From NCBI RefSeq assembly GCF_945859705.1, contig NC_079136.1, positions 92,813,120-92,877,119 of the forward strand: a stretch of 64,000 bases of DNA, given 5' to 3'. The first letter of the stretch is position 1. Each line of letters begins with the position of its first letter. The translations under genes and the position numbers were made by a program. Positions 31,758 to 42,180 of this stretch are shown here, in pieces. Origin of the DNA: Episyrphus balteatus. Taxonomy: Eukaryota; Arthropoda; Insecta; Diptera; Syrphidae. Below the pieces are notes generated by a model. The model saw only the letters and a program-made list of their open reading frames with translations, made no database searches and was not told the DNA's origin.

Positions 31758-34700
31758 AGGTGTGTTTTTTTTGTTTATCTATATAGATTTTGTGCAAAAA
31801 AACGACATCGAGATTTTTGAAATGAAAACAATTTACGTGTTAATTACAACAAAAACTTTATCTGTATAGATTTTTGAAAAATCCAGATAATTATCCAGAT
31901 TTTACTTTCTCTCGATAGAAAACAGTACTGCCAAGGTACATTACACTTATTAAATGTCAGATTCCAATAAACGACAGCTGCAGTTGACAGATATATGACA
32001 AAAAAAAATTTAATATTTAAAATTGAATTCAATTAGGAATAACAAACAACACAAATCAATGTAAGTATAAGCATATTTTTTGGAAAAAGATGAAAATTGT
32101 GCGATAAACTTTGGTTTTTTTTTTTAATTAAATAATTTTAGGATTCACGTGTTTGCATGAGTGCGATATCTTCCCCAAAATTAAAGAGAAAAACCGGAAA
32201 AGGAGATGGAAAGTAAATCAATTTATTCTTACAATGAGCTAGCGTATTTATCTTTTTTTTCTAGGAATTATTTCACAAAAGAAGAATTCTGTGTACTGTG
32301 CGCTTGGGTCTTAATCGTGTCGGTACCTTCAACCCTCACAGTCAAAATGTAATGTAAAATGTTCTTGGAATGCCCGCTCGTTTGCGAAAACGTCTATTCT
32401 TAGACGATCAACATGAATAAATGATAACAAAGCTCTTGTTGTTAATAAATTGCCTCATTAGAATGCCCACCACAAAAACAGTCTCTTACATTTTTAAAAT
32501 GATACACGTCATGTATGTGCGCTGCGAAGAAAAGCAAATACAAACATACCTCCCGAAAAATATTCCCCCAGGAAACACTTTTCATCCCAAACAGCAGACA
32601 GCAACAAGCAAGACAATCCTAACATTGCATTATGCAGCTCATTCAACACCCAAAAATCCTTCAGCTCCCGTTGATGAAAAACCATTTTATAAGAGATCGC
32701 TTCACTGCGTTCAAACTTGGACGACATGTGCATGATAAGTGAAGTGTGGAAACAAATGGCATGTGAAAGTGGTAATTGTTTCAGAGCATCATTTAGCTCC
32801 CCAATTGGTTGCAGGTAATATTTTTATTGATTCTCCTTTTTTGGTTCGATATATTCCTTATGTACTCTGCCTGCATTGATTTCGTTTTGTTTCTGTAGGA
32901 CATGTCTTCTACAAATGGGTCTAAAGCCCCCATCGAGATCCTGAGAAAATCTGCATGAATCTTCTTCGCAATTGCTTTCCCCTCCTAAACAGTTATGCAG
33001 AGGGAGGAATTAAGGCAAAACACATGGATTCCCAACCCAACTTAACCAACCCTACAACTGGACATCCGGGTCTGAACAACTCGAGTACAGCAGACTTTTT
33101 AAACTAAGTTTATCCATGTATTATATTTGTTTATATTTTATAACTTTGTCATTATTATTTAACGTCAGACCCCCTTTGTGCCATCAAAATTTTAAATGTA
33201 TCTTAGAAATAAGTTATTTAATTATTAAATTGCAAATTGCAAAATTAAAACGTAATCCGTTTTGCTTTTTCTCATTAAGATTTATCTGACAAGTTTCCAA
33301 TCCGATATGAAAATTAATTGAACAAATTTGTGCGCGCCTCACTGCATAATCTCGGAACTGCAACATCAGACTTACAAAATGTTTCCATAAAAAATTCAAC
33401 ACATAACTTTGTATTAGTTTTTAGAAATAAATAACATACTCAAAGAAAGAATTACTCAGCTTTTGACTAAATTTACCTATATATTTATTTAACATTTAAC
33501 ATTTTTGTTTCATGTTTTTTTTTTTTTTTCATAAGTAGGTACCTACTCAGTAAATACTCTTTTACTAATTTTCATTATCATACATACACAAAAAAAAAAA
33601 AAAAAAAAAAAAATCACCGATGCCGAGGGCACTTCGGTATTCCATAATTCAAGGCGACCACTGCCGTCGACAGAAGCGAACAAGGCGGGATGAATTGGAG
33701 ACCATAACATAATTTGAATTTTCTTCAAATGAATATAATGGTTTAGTGTCCTACAAGTAAATACAAAAAATGTAATACATATTGGTCGTTATAGTAGATA
33801 TTAAATTTCACCTTAAGACTCCATAACTTAATTGTCCAATCAATGAACGATGTAAGAAACAAATCATCAAAATCTGTTGTAGATTGATTTGGATGAGTTG
33901 ATATTCCCGTCACTGGACCCAAATGTTTCTCATAGACTTCAGACACACCCGAACGTATTCCATGTCGATAAGCTTGAGTAGAAACAACAATTTATTTATA
34001 AGCAAATGGAAAATCACAACAAACTTTTACCATAATAAACATTGCCATCTTCACTACCCATAACCAGATTGTTAATCTCATTCGATGGAAAGGACATGCA
34101 ACTGATAGCAATTGGGTTCGATTGCCGTGGCTGCAATTCCAGTGTATCTTGCGGCATCGACAACATATCCAAACTCCATGAGCAAAGCTTGCCATCGGCT
34201 GAGATCGATAACACATTGTCTGCATTCTGTGTGCCAACCATTTGCAAACAATACACTGGATGCGTATGTGCAGTTGCTGTTAGAGGTGTCCTCTGGTCCT
34301 CTGGATGGGTGTGCGCTTTTCCACTCGATTATTCCATAATACAATATGACCGGAATACGTTCCACCGAGTATAAGGTTTTGATTGAATTTAGCAAAGCAT
34401 GTTGACATAACGGCACTTTGACAATGGAATATATCTTCGGGTGTTTGTTTTTTATATTTTGTGTTCCAGACCATTACAACACCATCTGGTTCATTGTGAC
34501 TCTCCTTAAAAAAGTTAGTGGGTTTTAGATAGAATCGTAGAAAAAAATACAAATGCAAACCTCATTATTGTGATATAAAACAACAACCAGTTCAGGAAAA
34601 TGTGTTGACCAATCCATTGAAGTGATGCATCGATTCTTAGACCATCGGTCTTCGTGGAAATCTCGATTCAATGACAACCTAGCATGTGTCCTCTCATCGT

Positions 34701-35317
34701 TTGACTCCTATCACCACCTCCAATGTATTCGGTGTAGATGTCGACATTCTCAGATAGAGCCCTTTCGATGACACGTCCAGCGGGTAAAACAAACCTTTGA
34801 AAGTCCGCCGACAAGATGATCATCTGTTTTTGTTCTTCCGATAGTTCCTTAAGTGAAAGCACAAATGTTAAATTAATGTAAAGAGAGGAGAGAAAAAATT
34901 CACTTACTTTATTTTTCTCTTCAGGTTCTTTTTTGTATTCAAGTGGTGTTATGGCTGATGCAACTTCCTTCATAGTGGGCAAACCATGTGGTAGAATTCC
35001 TGGTGGTAGTTTGGAATGGAAACCATTGTCGATGTGTGGCAGCGATCTCTGTTCGTCATCTCCTTGGGCATCATAAGTAAGCATAGGTAAAACAGGAACA
35101 ATTCTACGATTTTTTTTGTTTGTTTTTTTTCTCTCATTTTGTTTAGAGCTTTGTTTTATTAAATTTTAATTTTTTAAATAAAAAAGCAAAAGCAAACTTT
35201 TTGACAGACAGTTGTCAAAGTTAATGTTCAGTGCTGCCAAACTTTAACACGGATTCCAAAAATCTCGATGTCGTTTTTTTGCACAAAATCTATATAGATA
35301 AACAAAAAAACACACCT
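31758..35317. mobile_element. 3,560-bp TIR element carrying a captured dynein intermediate chain fragment (TSD ATT)
   Basis: TIRs of about 60 bp begin AGGTGTGTTTTTTTTG on the left (31758-31820) and its complement on the right (35257-35317), sharing AAAAACGACATCGAGATTTT. ATT flanks the element (31755-31757, 35318-35320). No transposase frame was found. The right half (33615-35080) is a pseudogene of a host gene on the minus strand. The left half (31840-33110, +) has exon-like segments with possible introns at 32213-32264 and 32815-32898 whose source I do not recognise. This is the structure expected of a non-autonomous transposon that has transduplicated host DNA. Confidence 0.85.
33614..35080 (-). 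pseudogene. sw: Captured fragment of cytoplasmic dynein intermediate chain (short wing)
   Basis: Five exon-like blocks with GT/AG introns on the minus strand: about 35080-34908, 34847-34561, 34504-34031, 33972-33812 and 33750-33614. They encode family sequence such as LSEEQKQMIILSADFQRF, GRVIERALSENVDIYTEYIG, EPDGVVMVWNTKYKK and DGKLCSWSLDMLS, covering the mid-protein and most WD40 repeats of the intermediate chain. The N-terminus and C-terminus are missing. Introns are kept, so it was copied as DNA, not by reverse transcription. It is broken: a frameshift near 34706-34712, an 8-bp tandem duplication at 34289-34304 that shifts frame and brings a stop, and a ~10-base loss near 33700. The last block runs into a long T tract. 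In a functional gene the protein links dynein to dynactin; this copy cannot encode it. Confidence 0.92.
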
Positions 35318-35552
35318 ATTATCCCTTCTATAAAGCTTTACAGGAGCTAAATTAACACCTGTAACGCTTTATAGGAGCAAATTTGTTAGTCGGGACCTCT
35401 GCATACCAAGCCAGCATCTTACCAGTAGACCATGCTCGAATATTAAAGATGAGTGGAAAATTGGGAGCTAATTGAAATCTCACATTGAAGTGCAATGTTT
35501 TTTTCTAATGCGTTACAAACATTGCATATCTGCAGGATAAAAACATTGCATA

Positions 35553-35904
35553 GTCAGCTATTACATGAAGCCTCAAGAAGCTTGACTCTTTTTTCGAATT
35601 TTCTTTTGATAATCATTCTGTGAGGCGCGTATACTATTACACGATGCCTCTTGAGTCAAAGACTCAAATTTGACATTTCTCTTTTGATTTAAGTATTGTT
35701 GTTGTTGTATTCCACCAAGAAGCAAAAAGAATGAAAGAGAATGTTGAAAAAAGAAAGAGTGGAAAAAGAAACGTCAAAAAAGAGTCTCAGAATTTTGGCC
35801 CACGACTCTCCGGTCGGATAATTTTTTGTTTGATCTTCTATCTCTTTTGCACTCATTAGTTTTGAAAAGAGGCGCGCCTCTTGAGGCTTCATGTAATAGC
35901 TGAC
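35553..35904. mobile_element. 352-bp TIR element, GTCAGCTATTACA family (TSD ATA)
   Basis: Ends GTCAGCTATTACATGAAGCC and complement. ATA flanks (35550-35552, 35905-35907), and copies 1/2 of the surrounding element show the empty site CATTGCATACTTAC. A second, longer copy starts at 60216. Confidence 0.9.
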
Positions 35905-36344
35905 ATACTTACAAGAACCTCTTGGAACAGGTCTTATAGAGGCCTTCTGTCACTTGAAAATACAAGGTTTCTTTAGAACGGTTAAACAGGTCTTATAAAG
36001 GTCTTCTTTAACTGATTTTTACAAGGCTTCTTCTTAACACTTCAAGATAGCCTTAAAGAGACCTCCTTTCTTTCCAAAATGGATGACTTGGGTAAGTAAG
36101 CCTTAAACTAAACGTATACAAACTATAGCTTGTCGAATCGAACAAAATGGACCTTATGCAAGTAAAATTGTTACTTGGGGGGGCCCAAGTAACACGTCTG
36201 TATGCAGACGTAAAAAAAATCTCCAAGAGAAAATCCTAAAATTTCAGATGCGCAAGTTGTGTATTTGTATATTGGGTGCCTTTCCCCATGGAGATTTTAT
36301 CAGTGGTGTCAAATACTTTCTGGAGATTTTATCCGATTGGGCCA

Positions 36345-36431
36345 CCCAACTAACAATTTTGCTTCTATAAAGCTTTATAGAAGCAAAAGAAGCATGTATA
36401 AAGCTTTACAGAAGCAAAATTGTTAGTCGGG
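36345..36431. mobile_element. 87-bp palindromic MITE, intact (TSD CA)
   Basis: CCCAACTAACAATTTTGCTT at the left and the complement ending GTTAGTCGGG at the right, with CA on both sides (36343-36344, 36432-36433). The interior is TAAAGCTTTA-rich and palindromic. Confidence 0.85.
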
Positions 36432-36787
36432 CATGTTGTACAAATATTTAATCCGTGGATCAGCAACTTTTATCTTGTGAAATCCGTAGGAAGGCTGAAG
36501 TTTAGCATTGGTTCAAGGTTCATATATGTAAAAATAACCACATTCATGCTTGAACCGAAGTTGACTCGCAGCTAATCCGCCGAAATCGGCGAGTTAAATT
36601 CCTGACCCGAGGCTGAACCACGTTTGTACAACTCGCCATGAGATTTTTTTTGGAGATAGTGTATCTCTCCCAAATAAAATGAATTAAAAGTGAAAAAACC
36701 GTCAAGACTGCTCTTGGTATCAAGAAAAATGCACAAGACAATAAAATGTAAGTGACAAACGAGTGAAAACTCTCCAAGTTTTCGCTA

Positions 36788-36897
36788 GAGCTGCGTACTG
36801 AAAATCGAAAAGCAAAAATGTAATTTTTCGTTCAAGATTTCGTTATGCTATTTTTGTATATAAAATTTCGTTTTGCTTCAGCTGCGTACTAGGCTGT
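36788..36897. mobile_element. ~110-bp palindromic MITE, CCTAGTACGCAGC type
   Basis: Minus-strand ends CCTAGTACGCAGCTGAAGC and GAGCTGCGTACTG at the opposite side. AACGAAAT-type arms resemble the element at 38275-39163. Stretch 36432-36787 holds nothing else recognised; 36180-36344 begins with a partial CCCAAGTAAC end. Confidence 0.6.
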
Positions 36898-37386
36898 AGA
36901 CTTATTGCAGACGATGTAGATGTGAATGTTTTCTTAAACAATTTATTGATAGGATTAAGACAAATAACTATATCTTTCTTTTTCATAGTTTTGGAAAATT
37001 ACATTTATATGTTGTCCATAATTTATTCATAATTTAGATTGGCGCTTACGATAATTTTGAGGGGACATATTAGAGCTGGGCAAATCGTTCATTTCAAAAG
37101 ATCGAATCGTTCAAAGATTGATTTCACCAAAGATTCGGTCTTTTCTATCAATCGTTCTTTCGTTCATTTATTCGAAACCATTTCTTTTTCACTCATTTCG
37201 TTCTGAAAAATGAGAGAAGAAACAAGAAATCGCATATAACCTTACATATTAACATTTCAATGCAACCATATAAAACAATTTTTCGTTTATATTTTCTATG
37301 AGAGTTTTTTAAAAATTTAATTATCTCCGCTTTTTTTTTGAAAATATATTTTTGGAAAATTTTAATGGTAACTTTGATTATCAGTA

Positions 37387-37541
37387 AAGCCTGGTACGCT
37401 GCTCGCGCTAAATTTTAGCCGAGATAAAATTCCCATACAAGTTATCGATAATTTGTATGGGATCCATTTTAGCTCAGATAAAAATTTTCGATAATTTGTA
37501 TGGAAGCTAAAATTTAGCGCGAGCAGCGTACCAGGCTTAAG
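37387..37541. mobile_element. Palindromic MITE, AAGCCTGGTACGC family (copy 2)
   Basis: Closely matches 28242-28392, including TATCGATA at 37443-37450. It is nested in the hAT-like element. Confidence 0.85.
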
Positions 37542-37762
37542 GCATTATGTCTCCGCCAAGTTCAAAACGTCGAAATAGATACATCAAAAATAAAAAGAAG
37601 TCAAGGTCAGATATTCGATAGAAATTCCCAATCGAATCCGATTCAATTCAAACTCTGAACCTGCTTATATAAACTTGTATCAGTTGTATGCATGGAATCG
37701 AAATGATGATTGAGAATGAATGGAATGAAAGAAATCCGAGTTCTGAGAGATTTTTTAGATGA

Positions 37763-37970
37763 TTTTTGATTGTGAACGATTTGGATGAACAAAACGTTCT
37801 TTTCCACTTCGTGGTTTTTGATTGTAAACGATTTGGATAAACGAAACGTTCTTTTCCACTTCGTGGTTTTTGATTGTGAACGATTTGGATGAACGAAACG
37901 TTCTTTTCCACTTCGTGGTTTTTGATTGTAAACGATTTGGATGAACGAAACGCACTTTTCTACTTCGTAC
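37763..37970. repeat. 52-bp tandem repeat, four units
   Basis: Units start at 37763, 37815, 37867 and 37919. Each reads TTTTTGATTGTRAACGATTT then a GAACGAAACGTTCTTTTCC-type segment. Only a few bases differ between units. The open frames across it are by-products of a period not divisible by three combined with low stop content. Confidence 0.9.
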
Positions 37971-38512
37971 TTTCTTATTTATGAACGAGGTTGATATAAG
38001 GATTGATTGATTTTGTTTATAGTGATTGCAATCACTCAGAATTTTCGGTGAACGGGCCAAAAAGACCGAATCAATCACGATTGACACAGCTCTAGGACAT
38101 ATTTTTAGCTAGACCAACGACGAAGAGACGACAAAAAACGCCACCAACAACGTTTTTGTATGAAAAAAATCCACACCGGAAAATCGATATTCATGTGTGA
38201 AATATTTTTCACCCAAGAACGCTGTCAGATAATTTTTTTAAAATTATTATATCATTTTATTTAATACAGATAATCCTAGTACGCTGCTGAAGCGAAACGA
38301 AATTTTCCATACAAAATTTCGCTTACGAAATCTTGAACGAAATTAATTTTGTTTTATTTTTGCTTTAAAACTTATTTTCAGATGTTTTTTCTTGAATTTT
38401 GTGATTTGTATGTTTATTAGTTTCACCTTGCTATAATACTTGATGGTATTTTTTCGTTACCATGTCCGCTGCTGACTTTGGAGACTTCAAATTTTTTTCG
38501 TTTCGCATCACT

Positions 38513-39149
38513 AGGTGTGTTTTTTTATTACAACCGGTCTTAAGGCTTGGCCACACCGGAGGGTACGCGGTAGCGGTACGGGTAGCGGCAACGATATTTG
38601 TATTAAAAAAATTCCACACCCGAACGTTGATGTGTCAGTTTGGAATTTTTTCCATACAAATACCCGTACCGTTACCTGTACCTCTACCGCGTACCCTCCG
38701 GTGTGGCCAAGCCTTTAACTGGACAAAAAAAAAACGCAGTCTGGGCTAAGCAATTTACATGTCAAATACAATAACACCTTAGCCCCTTGAGCTTAGTTGT
38801 TTAGCCCGGAGATTTCTCTGGGCTTAACTTTTTGAAGAGTTTTAAATCTGTGCTACCAAACTAATTTTTTCATAAATTGTTTAGAATTTGTTTAAAAACG
38901 TGAAAACTCACGTTTGGAAGGACAAAATGTATTAAAATAGTTTTGCTAGCATACATTTTTGTATCTCTATGTAAAACATACATGAAAAATACAAGAAAAT
39001 GACGAAAGCGAAAAATATGACAACTCTAAATTTTTGTTGTGTCTACTGTTTTCGGAACATTTAATATACAGTGCTGCCAAGATTTCAGGTTAAGCCCCGA
39101 GGCGTTTTTTTTTGTCCAGTTAAGACCGGTGGTAATAAAAAACACACCT
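38513..39149. mobile_element. 637-bp TIR element AGGTGTG...CACACCT (TSD ACT)
   Basis: TIRs AGGTGTGTTTTTTTATTAC and complement continue to CCGGTCTTAA. ACT flanks (38510-38512, 39150-39152). It shares its terminal 12 bases with the dynein-carrying element. It carries the nested 172-bp element. Confidence 0.85.
38543..38714. mobile_element. 172-bp GC-rich palindromic MITE (TSD TTA)
   Basis: AGGCTTGGCCACACCGGAGG and its exact complement at the right end; TTA flanks (38540-38542, 38715-38717). The other TIR of the host element shows the empty site CGGTCTTAACTGG. Confidence 0.85.
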
Positions 39150-39163
39150 ACTAGCGTACTAGG

Positions 39164-39468
39164 CTATAGAACTATGCCCTTATTTAAAAGTTTGAGAGCC
39201 TCATGGTGCATTGTAAAAAAAAAAAAAAAACAAAGCACCAACTGAACACATTTCCTATAAAATAAGTTTTCTTAACAATTTTGGCAACGCACGTCAAATA
39301 GTTTGCTCATGTAAATGTCATGTTAAAATTATAGGAAGTTTATTTTTTGGGCCCTTGAAAGAAGAACAATTTCGGAAAAAAAGCAATAAAGAAATTTTGT
39401 TTTATTTTTTTCACCAAATTAATTTAATTTTTTACTATCCAAAAGTACTCTCCAAAACAATTACAATA
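39164..39468. other. Promoter and 5' UTR region of the SARNP gene
   Basis: No core promoter motif could be supported. A poly-A run lies at 39217-39231. Confidence 0.35.
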
Positions 39469-40364
39469 ATGCCGGAAAATGATATTAGCAAAATGAAGGT
39501 ATTCTATTCCTTTTCTATTCTTTAAATGACAAAGTTGAAACCCAAAAACTATTTCCATAGGTTGCCGATCTAAAGCGTGAACTCAAACTTCGTGGTTTAC
39601 AAACTACTGGCAACAAGACGGAACTTCAAGAGCGCCTTCAAAATGCCTTGATTGACGGTGATCTGTCGCTCGAAGATACCGCAATCTCCGGCGAAGATCT
39701 TCTCGAAGATGTTCTCACTGACGAAGAAGAGAAGGCCCTAATACTGCCACCCGACGAAAACGAGCTACTCAAATCACCTTCCAGTGAGGTTGCCCTTTCC
39801 TTCTCTTCCACAGATAAACCACTCGAAGTGCCACCGCCGGCACAGGCCAAAAAAATTGTCCTCAAACGTAAGAGTTCAATTACACCCTTAACTTTAGATT
39901 CGCCAGTAGTTCCAGCGGCTAAAGTTGATACTGCAATAAACGATGAAAATGGAAGCGATACCAAAATAGCAAAAATCGATTCAAAGCCAAAAATTGTCAA
40001 AGTCTCTGCTCTAACGCTAGAGGAACGTTTACAAATGCGTGCTAAGAAATTTGGCATTGAAGAGAACAAACTGAGTAGTTTGAATACAAACTCGAGTGCG
40101 GTTGGCACTGCGGCGATGACAGTAGCTGGCAAAGATGTCGATCCGAAACAGATTGAGACACTTAAGAAGCGAGCCGAACGATTTGGATGTGTGGTTGCGC
40201 CTGCTATTGCAGTAATCACAGCAAACGAGAAATTGGAGAAACGAAAACAACGATTTGGTGATGTGTCCGGCGACAGTGACAAGAAAGCAAATGCTGATGG
40301 AAAAGATTTGTATGCGGAGAAGGCGCGACAACGATTGGAGAGGTTTAAAACGGTGGCCAATTGA
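39469..40364 (+). CDS. SARNP: SARNP/Tho1-like SAP domain mRNA export factor
   Basis: Two exons, 39469-39498 and 39561-40364, with a 62-nt GT/AG intron; 277 residues ending TGA. The first ten residues MPENDISKMK join VADLKRELKLRGLQTTGNK, a SAP helix-extension-helix (residues ~8-42) that binds nucleic acid. Four basic RF motifs follow, as in human SARNP: RAKKFG (~170), KRAERFG (~213), KRKQRFG (~237) and RQRLERF (~266). In the family these contact the DEAD-box helicase UAP56/DDX39B in the TREX export pathway; that role is taken from homologues. An acidic segment lies at ~50-80. The frame is intact and no transposon interrupts the gene. It is the most compact host gene here. Drosophila has a single homologue, whose formal symbol I did not assign. 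Confidence 0.93.
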
Positions 40365-41080
40365 ATTCAATTGCTTTTACTCTTATTTCCATCATTAAAA
40401 AAAAAGAAAACGTTTTTTTTCTCTTCTTTATCACCTCGGTTTATTATAAAAAAAAAATGTTAATCGATTTCTTTCAATATAGTAACATTTACTAAAAATT
40501 TTTGTATAAGAAGGCACTAGCCAGATGAATCTGTATTTAACAACAACAAATTAAACAAAATGACAATTGCTTACTTAAACTTTAAAGTTTGTTTTTAATT
40601 TTTTAATGGTCTGTTTTCTTTTGCAATATCATCGCTGTAGGTTGAATATCTATAAAAACAGAAAAAGTCGATTTTGAATGAACTTTGTAGAAACAATTAC
40701 GGATCTAATGAAAAGGACCCTGTTTGCCTTAACTCGATATAGATTTAATATAGCTTTTAACGGCATTTAGTTTAAAATTCATATTTTCACAGCTTCGCGT
40801 AATCAAGACCAGCAGATCATTTTTATAATTGGCTCTTATTCATTTCAAACTTGGTTCTTTGCCTCTCTCCTGAAAAATGTACTTTTCTGGATTACTAGGT
40901 ATTCGATCTACAACCAACGTCGATATAATTTCTTTTACTTGTACTTCCTAGAGAAAAATGATATACTAAAGAAAGATAGATAATTATATTTTCGGTCTAA
41001 AAAAATCCTTCCAAATTTTCTGTGTACCAGTCGTTCTCGAGATATTGAAACTAATGCGTTTTTCGAAATGGCGGGCGCCC
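40365..41080. other. 3' flank of SARNP
   Basis: AT-rich. Candidate polyadenylation signals were not decisive. No other feature recognised. Confidence 0.35.
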
Positions 41081-41084
41081 CACA

Positions 41085-42180
41085 ACACCAAACAATACGC
41101 AAACTGAAATGTATACTCAGGATAAACCCCTCTTCAATACAGCAACTGCATCCAATCTTATAGCGTTTTCGTTTGGGAATTCTTAGAAGCGTCCGGGACT
41201 GTCCGATCCGGAATGACAAACGATCAGAGTTGGATACTTTTTTTTATTCTGAAGTTTGGGTTTCTTTGTATTTGTGAAACATCAAATGCGAACGTCTGAT
41301 GAAAGTTTTGTTTTGTTTATTTTTTTTTTTTTATTATCATTATGCCCCATAGGGGGCATTTCCAAATGCCCAATACGGAAATTCCCCTCGTGTGGCAGTT
41401 GAAATGTGACCCGCAGTATAAAATATAGACTGTTAAGGATGATGGGGCTAGTATTCTTGTTTGGGGATGTTTTTCTTGGTATGGTGCGGAGAGATTTCAT
41501 CGGATAGAGGGTATTATGGACCACCTTAAGTACAAGGAAATCCTAAGGGACACTCTTCTACCTTTTACTGAGAAGGAAATGCCTTTAAAGTGGACATTTC
41601 TACAGGATAACGATCCAAAACATAAGACTAAGTCTGTGAAACAATTTCTATCCGCCCAAAAAATTGGTGTTATGGAATTACCAAGTCAGTCCCCAGATCT
41701 GAATCCTATTGAGGACTTGTAGAGTGACGTGGGAAAAGCGATTAACAGGTCTGATACCTCAAATTTGGACAAACTTTGGCAGGAATTTCGACGAGCTTGG
41801 TATTCAGTACCTTTTGAGCGATTTCGTAGTCTTGTTACGTCTATTAACCGCTGGTTTTATGCTGTGATAAATAATAAGGGTTACCCAACCAAATACTAGT
41901 TATTTTCTTTTAACTGTGTAAAAATTTTTGTTAATTTGTTTTTGTTTTTAGGAAGTGTGCTATTTATTTTGTCCCAAAAAAACTTGAGCTGTATTAATGA
42001 TTTTGTTGTAATTTTTTGTTTAAGAATTCAATGTACTTAATTTCTTTTTTAATAAATCAAATATATCTGTGCTCTTACTTCCTCATTAATAAAACAGTTC
42101 TTTTAAGTTAAAAAAGTGCGAAAAATTTTAATTTTAGAAATTTTAGGGTACATGTGCTATTTATTTTGTCGCCACTGTAC
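41085..42180 (+). pseudogene. Tc1-like transposase remnant
   Basis: The clearest part is 41432-41899, which reads DGASILVWGCFSWYG, LQDNDPKHKTKSVKQFL and SPDLNPIED, the DDE catalytic core and the second and third acidic residues of a Tc1/mariner transposase. A TAG at 41720-41722 replaces the expected Trp after NPIEDL. After it the frame continues to TAG 41897-41899. An N-terminal HTH-like fragment (TIRKLKCILRINPS) may lie near 41090-41160; sequence between is lost. The right end may be the GTCGCCACTG near 42168-42177. The left terminus was not found. Confidence 0.85.

Larger units (their letters stand above)
31745..35394. mobile_element. 87-bp palindromic MITE, split by the dynein-carrying element (TSD AC)
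   Basis: The left 13 bases (31745-31757) and right 74 bases (35321-35394) total 87 bp, the exact size of the copies at 36345-36431 and 60892-60978. AC flanks it (31743-31744, 35395-35396), and removal restores the GTACCTCTGC of copies 1 and 2. Confidence 0.85.
31220..36179. mobile_element. CCCAAGTAAC element copy 3, split by nested insertions
   Basis: It starts CCAAGTAACAATTTAGC and ends AAATTGTTACTTGGG. Removing the nested insertions with their target duplications (87-bp MITE carrying the 3,560-bp element, and the 352-bp element) leaves about 953 bp, matching the 959-bp copies. It is older than copies 1 and 2, as many bases differ. No clear 2-bp target duplication: CC on the left, GG on the right. 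Confidence 0.85.
37071..38094. mobile_element. hAT-like element, 8-bp TSD GGACATAT
   Basis: TAGAGCTGGGCAAATCG at the left and the complement of TAGAGCTGTGTCAATCG at the right, with GGACATAT duplicated at 37063-37070 and 38095-38102. An 8-bp duplication and TAG-start TIRs are typical of hAT. It contains a CCTGGTACGC MITE and a tandem array, and has no transposase. Confidence 0.85.
38275..39163. mobile_element. CCTAGTACGC palindromic element split by a nested TIR element
   Basis: It starts CCTAGTACGCTGCTGAAGCG and ends AGCGTACTAGG. Without the 637-bp insertion it would be about 250 bp. Confidence 0.65.

Noticed and set aside
33575..33614. Evidence for retroposition from the A/T tract at the end of the dynein fragment
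   Set aside because: The fragment retains introns, and the tract runs in the wrong sense at an internal exon, so it is not a poly(A) tail.
34042..34374. Plus-strand frames across the dynein fragment
   Set aside because: They are antisense shadows of the pseudogene exon.
37763..37970. CRISPR-like array
   Set aside because: Units are directly tandem with no unique spacers, and the genome is an insect's.
37648..38087. Repetitive protein frames on the minus strand
   Set aside because: They are by-products of the 52-bp tandem array in a transposon.
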